From NCBI GenBank assembly GCA_000632805.1, contig CP007444.1, forward strand, positions 1,674,001 through 1,738,000: a DNA stretch of 64,000 bases, given 5' to 3'. Source of the DNA: Dyella jiangningensis. GTDB taxonomy: Bacteria > Pseudomonadota > Gammaproteobacteria > Xanthomonadales > Rhodanobacteraceae. Shown here in pieces: positions 41,752 through 49,097 of this stretch. Numbering within the stretch: position 1 is the first letter of the stretch; each line of letters begins with the position of its first letter. A model generated the notes under the pieces. It was not told the DNA's origin. It ran no database searches and worked only from the letters and a program-made list of their open reading frames with translations. A program made the position numbers and the translations under genes.

Positions 41752-42120
41752 ATGAACGTGGTGATGGTGGTTGAAGACGACCCTGATGTCCGAGAGGCCA
41801 CGGGTTTGTTGCTGGAGGATGCCGGTTACGAGGTGCTCGCCGCGGAGAACACGGCGCAAGCACTGAGCATTGTCCAGGCGCGTCAGGACATCGATGTCAT
41901 CTTCACCGATGTCAACCTTCGCGAGGATCGCAATGGCATCGAGCTGGCACACGAGATCAAGGCGCGCGGCAGTCGCGCTTGCTTCGTGGTGGTGTCCGGC
42001 GACCTGGGTTGGTCCGACACCCCGTTGGGCGAGGACATGCGTTTCCTTGCCAAACCCTACGGTCGGCGCAGCTTGCTCGAGGTCGTAGGAGAGGCGTGCA
42101 GTCGCGCGCGCAGGCCATAG
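41752..42120 (+). CDS. Single-domain response regulator (paired with PAS kinase)
   Basis: A 122-residue receiver with MVVEDDPDV, phosphoacceptor Asp in VIFTDVNLRED, VVVSGD and RFLAKPYGRRS. It resembles the divergent regulator at 41052 (shared D-V-x-L, VVSGD and FLAKPY motifs). The ATG at 41752 follows GGAGAGAG. An AT-rich promoter candidate lies at 41600-41630 (TTGCAT near 41602 and a TAACCAT-like -10). It ends 10 bp before the kinase gene. Confidence 0.88.
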   Translation: MNVVMVVEDDPDVREATGLLLEDAGYEVLAAENTAQALSIVQARQDIDVIFTDVNLREDRNGIELAHEIKARGSRACFVVVSGDLGWSDTPLGEDMRFLAKPYGRRSLLEVVGEACSRARRP

Positions 42121-42130
42121 GAAGGCATCG

Positions 42131-43711
42131 ATGGAAGAGCGGGCTTTTCATGCATTTTCCTCGCTCGAGGGCGCGTCTGGCATGACCGGCCCCGACCTGA
42201 TCGAGCATCGCTTCGAGCTGTTGGTCCAGTCGGTGGTCGACTACGCCATCTATATGCTCGACCCCGAGGGCAATATCGCCAGCTGGAACAGCGGTGCCCA
42301 GCAGATCAAGGGGTACGCCGCCGAAGAGGTGCTCGGTCGGCATTTTTCCTTGTTCTATACCGAAGAGGATCGTGCGCGAGGCCTCCCGGGGCGCGTACTT
42401 TCCATCGCAGCCAGCGAGGGGCGTTACAACGGCGAGGCCTGGCGCGTGCGACGCGACGGCAGCCGGTTCCGCGCAATGGTGGCGATCGATGCGATCCGCG
42501 ATGCCAACGGTACCTTGCTCGGGTTTGCGAAGGTCACCCGCGATGTCACCAAGCGCTGGGAGGCGCAGTCGAAGCTTGAGCAGAGCGAGCGCCGCTTTCG
42601 TCTGTTCGCAGAAGGCGCAGTGGACTACGCACTCTGCATGCTGGACAGGGACGGCTTCGTGCAGGACTGGAACGAAGGCGCGGAGCGCATTGCCGGCTAT
42701 CGGCAGATCGAGATCGTAGGCCGGCCGGTGGCGTTCCTGTTCAGTGAGGAGGAGCAGGCGGCGGGGCTGGCTTCACTCCTCTTGAGGCAGGCCTCGGACA
42801 AAGGCGTACACGAGGACGAGCGCGCCTGCGTGAAGAGCGATGGCTCGAGCTTCCAGGCAAAACTCACCATTCGTGCGCTCAAGGACAAGGACGGCGTGCT
42901 GCACGGTTTCGCGTTCCTCATGCGTGACGTCAGCGGACAGCGCGCCACCGAGGCCGAGCTCGAATCCACGCGCGAACAGCTTCTGCAGGCGCAGAAGCTC
43001 GATGCGCTTGGCCAGCTGACCGGTGGCGTGGCGCACGACTTCAACAACATCCTGCAGGCGATTACCGGCCACCTCGATGTCGCATCGCTGCACCTGGAGC
43101 GGGGTAATGCGGACAAGGCTGCTTACCAGATCGAGAGCGTAACGCGTTCGGTGGAGCGTGCGACGCACCTCGTGCGGCGATTGCTGGCTTTCGCGCGCCG
43201 CCAGCCACTGATGCCCACGCGCATCGATCTCAGCCGGCACGTGGCCTCGATGGCCGAGCTGCTGGAGCGCACGGTGGGCCCACGTGTGAGCATCCGCTTC
43301 GACCTGACGCCCGATCCGTTGTGCGTTCTATGCGATGCCCATCAGCTCGAGACCGCGCTGGTCAATCTCGTGATCAATGGACGCGATGCCATGCCGCAAG
43401 GCGGTTGTGTCCGCGTGTCCACACGCGTGTTGAGTGCGCGCGAGGGCAGGCACGCAAGCGCCTGCCTGATGGTCGAGGACGAAGGGGTTGGCATGTCCAA
43501 GGACATGGCTTCCAAGGCATTTGATCCGTTCTTTACCACCAAGCCGCTGGGGCAGGGTACAGGGCTGGGCCTGTCGATGGTCCATGGCTTCGTGGAACAG
43601 TCGCACGGCACGGTCGCGTTGCATTCGGTGCCGAACGAGGGTACGAGCGTGACACTGCTTTTTCCGCTGTGCGAGTCGATGGAACCCGTCAGCGCAGAAC
43701 TGCCGCGCTGA
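42131..43711 (+). CDS. PAS-PAS sensor histidine kinase
   Basis: The 526-residue kinase has two PAS domains (about 25-145 and 150-270), the H-box (LTGGVAHDFNNILQAI), and N, G1, G2 motifs (NLVINGRDAM, VEDEGVGMS, GQGTGLGLSM). It lacks the C-terminal receiver present in its paralogue at 39115 and has no membrane helix. It follows the response regulator by 10 bp; together with the divergent regulator-kinase pair it forms a mirror-image module. The signal sensed by the PAS domains is unknown. Confidence 0.88.
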   Translation: MEERAFHAFSSLEGASGMTGPDLIEHRFELLVQSVVDYAIYMLDPEGNIASWNSGAQQIKGYAAEEVLGRHFSLFYTEEDRARGLPGRVLSIAASEGRYNGEAWRVRRDGSRFRAMVAIDAIRDANGTLLGFAKVTRDVTKRWEAQSKLEQSERRFRLFAEGAVDYALCMLDRDGFVQDWNEGAERIAGYRQIEIVGRPVAFLFSEEEQAAGLASLLLRQASDKGVHEDERACVKSDGSSFQAKLTIRALKDKDGVLHGFAFLMRDVSGQRATEAELESTREQLLQAQKLDALGQLTGGVAHDFNNILQAITGHLDVASLHLERGNADKAAYQIESVTRSVERATHLVRRLLAFARRQPLMPTRIDLSRHVASMAELLERTVGPRVSIRFDLTPDPLCVLCDAHQLETALVNLVINGRDAMPQGGCVRVSTRVLSAREGRHASACLMVEDEGVGMSKDMASKAFDPFFTTKPLGQGTGLGLSMVHGFVEQSHGTVALHSVPNEGTSVTLLFPLCESMEPVSAELPR

Positions 43712-43862
43712 TTCCTTCAATCCTCTGTTGTTGGATGCGCCCTGAATACGGCTGCGTGTGAAAGAGGCCGTTTATGGCGGCTGCGCATCCGTTTGCGCAC
43801 GCCTTGCGCAACCTAACGCCACGTCGCGGCCTTTGTGCCGGGCATCACTGAGGAAAAAGACG

Positions 43863-44048
43863 ATGGCTAACGAACATGGCAAGCGCGGATTTGGCGCGAC
43901 GAGCGATGAGAAGCAGCGCGAGATTGCCAGCAAGGGTGGCAACGGCAGCCAGGGCAGCCAGGGCAAGGAAGGCAAGAGTGCTGGCAGCCGTGGCGGAAGC
44001 CACGAACAACACGTGCGCGCCGGCGAACAGAGTCACAAGAATCGCTGA
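43863..44048 (+). CDS. KGG-repeat stress protein (paralogue 2)
   Basis: A 61-residue KGG-family protein (MANEHGKRGFGATSDEKQRE, ASKGGNGSQGSQGKEG, ending EQHVRAGEQSHKNR). Start and end are almost identical to paralogue 1 at 36338, showing a recent duplication with divergence of the repeat middle. GAGG lies about 10 nt upstream. Probably a disordered stress protectant. Confidence 0.88.
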   Translation: MANEHGKRGFGATSDEKQREIASKGGNGSQGSQGKEGKSAGSRGGSHEQHVRAGEQSHKNR

Positions 44049-44157
44049 CCGACGCGGTGCCGGGACAGGCAGCGTGGGCAACGCCCAGCCGTCCGGCCCG
44101 GTGCCTTACGAGCATTGCTCGCCGTCGATTGACATGCACCCCCCACGGGAGAAAGGC

Positions 44158-44379
44158 ATGAACCGCTATCTCGTTCCAGCTGTACTGCTTGGTGCCTGCA
44201 CGCTTGCCGGCTGTCACAACCGCAACAGCGATGGCACCGAGCCCGGTACGCATCCGGCGCCTTCAGCTACGGCGTCGACGCCGTATGCGCCGACCAACAC
44301 GCCGCCAAGCGGCGCCACCACGCTGCCCGCGCCCTCGAGCACGAGCGCGCAGCCAGCCAGCGGAAGTACAACGCGATGA
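44158..44379 (+). CDS. Small Ser/Thr/Pro-rich lipoprotein
   Basis: A 73-residue protein with a lipoprotein signal (VPAVLLGACTLAGC, lipobox LAGC with Cys at residue 19) followed by a low-complexity Thr/Ser/Pro/Ala tail, expected to be membrane-anchored and extended in the periplasm. GGGAGAAAGGC precedes the ATG. No family recognised. Confidence 0.7.
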   Translation: MNRYLVPAVLLGACTLAGCHNRNSDGTEPGTHPAPSATASTPYAPTNTPPSGATTLPAPSSTSAQPASGSTTR

Positions 44380-44604
44380 TGTATCGACCCGACGAGATCG
44401 ATATCGGTATCCACATCGATATCGGTCCCACCCCACGACCTGCCGGACAGCGCAAGAGCGAGCGCGGCAGGCACCCATCGTGGCCCGGCAGCGTGCCTTG
44501 CACAGAGCCTGAGTACCTGGATTTGCCCGTGCCGCTGCGCGACCCCGCCGCGCTCGACCCACGTGTGCAGGTGTGGTGTTGAAGCGTTCGTCCAGGCCTG
44601 TCGA

Positions 44605-45954
44605 CTAGGTGTCCAGGCCCTCTTTCTTGTAGCGGACCAGCTTGTTGTAGATCGTCTTCACGCTGACCCCCAGCATGCGCGCGGCATGTGTCTTGTCATT
44701 GCCGCAGCGCGCGAGCGCCGCCTCGATGGCTTCGCGTTCGAGTTCTTCCAGGGTCTGCCCCGACCACTGCAGGTCGCCACGCGGGGAGCGCGCCCCGAGT
44801 ACGGCGGGGTCGGGATAGGCGGCGAGTTCGACCTTGCCGTCCTCGGCCAGGAGATACGCACGCCGCACCGCATGAAGCAATTCGCGCACGTTGCCCGGCC
44901 AGGCGTAGTGCGTAATGAATTCTTCGGACTCCCGCGAAAAAGCGTGTCGGGTGCCGTGATCGTCGTTCAGTGAACGAAGGAAGCGACCGGCAAGCATCTG
45001 TGCGTCCTCGCCTCGTGCACGCAACGGCGGCGCCTCGATCGGGAAATCGGCGAGACGGTAGTACAAATCTTCGCGGAGTACGCCGTCACGCACGGCGGTT
45101 ATGGGGTCGCGGTTGCAAGCGGCCACGATGCGCACGTCCACGTGTTGTTTCGTGCGCCCGCCGAGACGGGTGATGTCGCGCGTTTCGAGCACGCGTAGCA
45201 GGTAGGTCTGCATGGCCATCGGCATTTCGGTGAACTCGTCGAGCAGCAGGGTGCCGCCCTGCGCCTGCTCGAAATAACCGGCGTGATCGCGAATGGCGCC
45301 GGTAAAGCTTCCGCGCTCGTGGCCGAACAGCTGACTGCCCACCAGGTCGGCAGGCACTGCGCCGCAGTTCACGGCGACGAATCGCCCGCGGCGACCACTG
45401 TATTGGTGGAGTGCCCGCGCAACGAGTTCCTTGCCGGTACCGCTCTCGCCGTGCACCAGCACGGTGTTGTCGGTGGGGGCGACGTGTTCGATCAGCTTGA
45501 ACAAGCGCCGCATGATCAGTGAATTGCCCAGCAGATCGCCGCACTGGCTGCTGGCCAGGGGATTGTTCAGCAAGCGCGACTGGGCGCGGCGCGTGGCGCG
45601 CTGCAGCAAGGTATCGAAGTACCCGCCGCGCATGGGTTTGATCACATAGTCGTCCACGCGTAGGTGCATGGCCCGCACGGCCGTATCCACCCCGGGGTCA
45701 CCGGTCAGCACCACGATCTCGCCGCAGTCCCTCGAATCCAGCCGATCCAGCACATCCAGGCCACTGCCGTCAGGTAACGACAGATCCAGCAGCATGAGAT
45801 CCGGCGGGGCGCATTGCTCCACCGTGCGCATCGCGTCCCTCACGGTGGAGGCGGTATGGACCTCGCAACCCTTGAGCGTGGCGTAATCCCGCGCGGAACT
45901 GAGGAAAGTGTGATCGTCGTCGACCAGGAGAACCGACGGAGCAGCTTGAGCCAT
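44605..45954 (-). CDS. NtrC-family sigma-54-dependent response regulator
   Basis: The 449-residue protein has a receiver (LLVDDDHTF; Asp in MLLDLSLPDG; Lys in YVIKPMR), a sigma-54 AAA+ domain with Walker A GESGTGKE, the sigma-54 contact loop as GSFTGA (a Ser variant of GAFTGA), Walker B LLLDEFTEM and arginine-finger region LREDLYYRLADFPI, and a Fis-type HTH (ARMLGVSVKTIYNKLVRYKK). No cognate kinase is adjacent on this strand; the nearest is the PAS kinase ending at 43.7 kb. Targets are unknown; I found no convincing -24/-12 promoter in the window. Confidence 0.9.
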   Translation of the reverse strand: MAQAAPSVLLVDDDHTFLSSARDYATLKGCEVHTASTVRDAMRTVEQCAPPDLMLLDLSLPDGSGLDVLDRLDSRDCGEIVVLTGDPGVDTAVRAMHLRVDDYVIKPMRGGYFDTLLQRATRRAQSRLLNNPLASSQCGDLLGNSLIMRRLFKLIEHVAPTDNTVLVHGESGTGKELVARALHQYSGRRGRFVAVNCGAVPADLVGSQLFGHERGSFTGAIRDHAGYFEQAQGGTLLLDEFTEMPMAMQTYLLRVLETRDITRLGGRTKQHVDVRIVAACNRDPITAVRDGVLREDLYYRLADFPIEAPPLRARGEDAQMLAGRFLRSLNDDHGTRHAFSRESEEFITHYAWPGNVRELLHAVRRAYLLAEDGKVELAAYPDPAVLGARSPRGDLQWSGQTLEELEREAIEAALARCGNDKTHAARMLGVSVKTIYNKLVRYKKEGLDT

Positions 45955-46076
45955 GGATGAACGTTCCTTGCAACCCTGAATGAGACGGGCAAAACAGCGG
46001 CCCTACCCAGGGAGCATGTCCCGTATAAGGTAGAGGCCGCGTGCAAGCTTCGTTCAATCGCATGCCGCAGGGCGGG

Positions 46077-46640
46077 CTACGGCGTCCTTCCTGCTGAAGA
46101 ACCGTGCGTCTCACCGCCTTTGGCGAGCGCTTCGGCCATCGAGAGATGCTTCTTCAGTACCGGCAAGGTCGTCTGTGCGAACTCGCGCACGTCAGGGTCC
46201 TTGCTTTCCGTGGCCTTGGTGAACAGCGTCACGGCTTTGCGGTGATCATTGACCATGGCCTGTGCATAGGCCTGGTCGTACGACGCGCCGGAACCCCACG
46301 ATTTTTCCTTGGCCAGGGCGTCGGCCTCGGGACGTGCGGAGACTTCGACGTGCTTGCGCATGGCGATGCTCGCAAGTTCGTCGTTAGCCTTGCGATGGTC
46401 TGTGACCAGAAGCTGGGCCATCTCTTTCGTCGGGCCCGACTGGGCATGCTGCATCGCCAGCTGCCCGAGTGCCACCTCGGTGGCACCGTCCGTCGCCGCC
46501 TTGCGAAGGAAGGTCTGGTCAGGGGCGCTGGCACTCGATGCGTCCGCGCCCGACGCGCTGCTCTGCGCGTGCAGGTAACCGGCCAGCGCGAGGCCGGCCA
46601 GTGTCAGGGTGATGAAGGAAAGCCGCTTTTTAAGACTCAC
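46077..46640 (-). CDS. DUF4142 family exported protein
   Basis: The 187-residue protein has a signal peptide (LSFITLTLAGLALAGYLHAQ) and a DUF4142 ferritin-like four-helix region: FLRKAATDGATEVALGQLAM, DHRKANDELASIA, YAQAMVNDHRKAVTLFTKA and LPVLKKHLSMAEAL. The family is periplasmic, common near stress genes, with no proven activity. The start is a GTG at 46640 with GGAGACC 8 nt upstream; it overlaps the end of the upstream KGG gene by 11 bp, so the two are cotranscribed. Confidence 0.85.
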   Translation of the reverse strand: MSLKKRLSFITLTLAGLALAGYLHAQSSASGADASSASAPDQTFLRKAATDGATEVALGQLAMQHAQSGPTKEMAQLLVTDHRKANDELASIAMRKHVEVSARPEADALAKEKSWGSGASYDQAYAQAMVNDHRKAVTLFTKATESKDPDVREFAQTTLPVLKKHLSMAEALAKGGETHGSSAGRTP

Positions 46641-46920
46641 GAGAGGTCTCCTCGATGACTGCGGAAGCCCCTTCGTCCGGCTCTTGCACACGGCTGCGGC
46701 TGCGCCCACCGCGACGACCGATGGCCGCCATGTGCTCGCGGTCGCGGCTTACGGCGCTGCCACCCTTGCGTCCGGCGGCGCGGGCCTCTTCTGAGGTGAA
46801 ACGATGCGCGTGGCCTCCGGCGTGTGCAGCGCGGCCACCGATGCTGGATATCTCGCGTTGCCGCTCGGAATCCATTGCAGCGAAGCCTCGGGGTGTCAGG
46901 GACGTATTCTGGTTGGGCAT
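46630..46920 (-). CDS. KGG/con-10-like protein (paralogue 3)
   Basis: A 96-residue protein with con-10/KGG motifs: RGFAAMDSERQREISSIGGR, a His-rich turn AAHAGGHAHRF, TSEEARAAGRKGG and MAAIGRRGGRSRSR. It is a diverged relative of the two smaller KGG proteins at 36.3 and 43.9 kb, with an Arg-rich, then acidic tail. It is cotranscribed with the DUF4142 gene through an 11-bp overlap. Confidence 0.8.
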   Translation of the reverse strand: MPNQNTSLTPRGFAAMDSERQREISSIGGRAAHAGGHAHRFTSEEARAAGRKGGSAVSRDREHMAAIGRRGGRSRSRVQEPDEGASAVIEETSRES

Positions 46921-47140
46921 GATTGAAAATCCGAAGTGGCGCGCTCCTATCGACGCACCCTGTACGGGCAACATCCGTGCCATGGCAGAAACCGCTCTAC
47001 AACGGCGTTCTGGTGCTCTTCGGCGCCCGGGTCATGGAAAAAGTTTCCCTTCGATGGCAGGGCTTACCTTCTGCCCCCTTGCATTAGGCTTGCATTCATT
47101 CAGAAAAAAAGCGGTCATGGCTGTTCATGAATGGGCGAGG

Positions 47141-47734
47141 TCAGTAGTGCTGCCCGCCGTCGGGAAGTGGCCCGCGGCCGGTCCGGGACAGCAGCAATAT
47201 GAGTTCCTCGTAATGCCGCTGTACGAGCTGGCGCTGTACGCGCTGCGCCGCGTACAGCGTCGCGGTGACTTCGCTTAGCGTGGTCAGCTCGGCGTCTTTC
47301 ACCAGTGCAAGCAAGAGTCCCCACGCCGTCTCATCGATCTGTTCGGCACTGAGCACGAGTCGCAGGGAGTCCAGTGCGCTTGGTCGCGTGGACTTCATGC
47401 AATCGGCCAGGGCGCGGATCTGCGGCAGCATGATGCCGCTGGACAGGCTGTCGATGCGGCCGCAGAACGAGAACACGGTGAGCATGCGCCTGAGGTCCCT
47501 CGCGTAGGGCCCGTCCGCGAGGCGGAAGGCGCGCAAGCGTGCAGGGTCGCTGCTCGCCATCAGCGGATCGCCGCACGCGGCACAGCGTTCCAGGCAGAGG
47601 TAATACATGCCGCCGATCACGTTCTGGCTGTCCAGGCGATCACGCGCCATCGCGGCGATCGAGGGTGGCGTGAGCGCGGCCCAGTGCCGGCGTTGATTCG
47701 CGCTTTTTGAACGGGCAGCCAACGGATGGCCCAT
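47141..47734 (-). CDS. Hypothetical protein with Cys-rich segment
   Basis: A probable 197-residue protein of unknown family: a helical N-terminus, YYLCLERCAACGD near residue 45, FRLADGPYARDLRRMLTVFS near 75, and a long C-terminal helix with many Gln (AAQRVQRQLVQRHYEELILL). The composition is protein-like, but no start has a good ribosome site; ATGs at 47734 and 47761 are possible. If the small rightward gene at 47760 is real, 47734 is preferred. Confidence 0.55.
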   Translation of the reverse strand: MGHPLAARSKSANQRRHWAALTPPSIAAMARDRLDSQNVIGGMYYLCLERCAACGDPLMASSDPARLRAFRLADGPYARDLRRMLTVFSFCGRIDSLSSGIMLPQIRALADCMKSTRPSALDSLRLVLSAEQIDETAWGLLLALVKDAELTTLSEVTATLYAAQRVQRQLVQRHYEELILLLSRTGRGPLPDGGQHY

Positions 47735-47759
47735 GAGGGCAGAGCAGGAGGCGTCGCGC

Positions 47760-47942
47760 ATGTCGGAGTCCGGTCGGGAGGCAAGAGAAAACAAGCAATT
47801 GCCGTACCGTGAGCGGTATGTGTTCAAGGCTGAGAGCGCGAATGCGGTGCGGACGGCGGGGTTTTCCTCAGCGGCATCGGAGGTGCTCGACGTCGTCAGG
47901 CAGCTCAAGGACGGAGCTCCGGCGGCTCACAGGAGATCATGA
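47760..47942 (+). CDS. Possible small protein with strong ribosome site
   Basis: A 60-residue frame (MSESGREARENKQLPYRERY opening, ASEVLDVVRQLKDG near the end) starting 8 nt after a perfect AGGAGG. The charged, mixed composition is compatible with a real small protein, but no family is recognised, and the gene is divergent from the protein at 47141 with only about 25 bp between starts. Confidence 0.4.
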   Translation: MSESGREARENKQLPYRERYVFKAESANAVRTAGFSSAASEVLDVVRQLKDGAPAAHRRS

Positions 47943-48000
47943 AGCGCTACGGCGAGATCGAGTAATGCGTCAAAGCTCGCAAGCGCGGTGGTAACGCGAT

Positions 48001-48026
48001 GGCGGCCACCCCGAAGGGTGGCCGCC
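48001..48026 (-). terminator. Hairpin after Mn-catalase gene
   Basis: GGCGGCCACCC (48001-48011) pairs with GGGTGGCCGCC (48016-48026) across a CGAA tetraloop, 16 bp beyond the catalase stop. No T-run follows in the leftward direction, but it is the likely end of that transcript. Confidence 0.6.
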
Positions 48027-48042
48027 TGTCTTCCCGTGCATT

Positions 48043-48918
48043 TCAGTAGTCCTGCTTGCCCAGTTCCGCACCCGTGGTGGGGTTGCTATCGGTCTCCGAG
48101 GCCGTGCGGCCGGCGAACGCAGACAGGCATTCCTGCTGTTGCTTGCTCAAGTTCACTGAGGGTTTGCCGTCGCCGCCGTCCATCGCAAGCTGGGACGCGC
48201 GATCGTCCACGTTACGGAAGTTGTCGTCACTGTTCCACGGGCCGCGCATGTCGCCCTCGCCCTGCGAGGTGTTGACGTAGACGTTGGCGAATTCCTGCTT
48301 GCCCGGCAGCTTGCCTGGCGGGAAGTTGGGTTCGATCGCGTACAGCGCCTTTTCGAACGACTGCTGGTGGGAGATTTCGCGGGTCATCAAAAAGCCGAGT
48401 GCATCCTTCACGCCAGGGTCGGCCGTCACGTTGATGAGCCGCTCGTACACGATCTTGGCGCGGGCCTCGGCCGCGATGTTCGATCGCAGGTCGCAGCTGG
48501 GATCGCCAATGGAGTCGATATAGCCGGCCGTCCAGAGCATGCCGCCGGAATTGGTGAGCGCCGGCCCGCCTCCATAGAGCAGCTGGGTCACGTGCGAATC
48601 GTTGCCCGCACCTTGCATGGATCGGTACAGATCCGCTTCGGCAGCGACGGCTTCCGCCAGCTCGCCCTTGGCGCCGCGGTTGAGCATGGCCACGATCGAG
48701 CCGATGACTTCGAGATGACTGAGCTCTTCGGTGGCGATGTCGAGCAGCATGTCCTTCCTGCCGTGATCTTCCTCGGCGAGGGCCTGGGTGAAATAGCGCA
48801 TCGCCGCAGCGAGCTCGCCTTGCGGGCCGCCGAACTGTTCGAGCATGAGGTTGGCCAATCCTGGATTGCACTCTTCGACGTGAACGGAATACTGCAGCTT
48901 CTTGTTGTGGGCAAACAT
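48043..48918 (-). CDS. Manganese catalase family protein
   Basis: The 291-residue protein matches Mn-catalase (KatN-like): di-manganese helices carry ATEELSHLEVIGSIV (Glu/His pair near 68), EARAKIVYERL and TREISHQQSFEKAL, with the Glu in LMLEQFGGPQGELAAAM. It breaks down hydrogen peroxide in the cytoplasm without heme. The C-terminus has a short Gln-rich extension. GGAGGA precedes the ATG. A Mn importer gene (NRAMP) lies 4 kb away, suggesting coordinated Mn supply. Confidence 0.92.
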   Translation of the reverse strand: MFAHNKKLQYSVHVEECNPGLANLMLEQFGGPQGELAAAMRYFTQALAEEDHGRKDMLLDIATEELSHLEVIGSIVAMLNRGAKGELAEAVAAEADLYRSMQGAGNDSHVTQLLYGGGPALTNSGGMLWTAGYIDSIGDPSCDLRSNIAAEARAKIVYERLINVTADPGVKDALGFLMTREISHQQSFEKALYAIEPNFPPGKLPGKQEFANVYVNTSQGEGDMRGPWNSDDNFRNVDDRASQLAMDGGDGKPSVNLSKQQQECLSAFAGRTASETDSNPTTGAELGKQDY

Positions 48919-49025
48919 CGGGGAATCCTCCGTGGGGCGGGCGGGGTAGCGAGCAGACACGCATGCGAGCCGTCGCGATGCGGTCATCGATGGCTCGCAA
49001 GCTCCATGCCACGAAGGAGGTCGTC

Positions 49026-49047
49026 CATGCCGCGAAACCGCGGCATG
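49026..49047. repeat. Palindrome CATGCCGCG, extragenic
   Basis: CATGCCGCG (49026-49034) pairs with CGCGGCATG (49039-49047) across an AAAC loop, about 50 bp after the antiporter stop. The arm sequence recurs in the hairpin at 36304, so the two may belong to one family of extragenic palindromes. Confidence 0.55.
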
Positions 49048-49097
49048 ACGGCGAGCAGACGAATGCTTGCCATCCAGTAGACATCGTCGCCGTGCGA

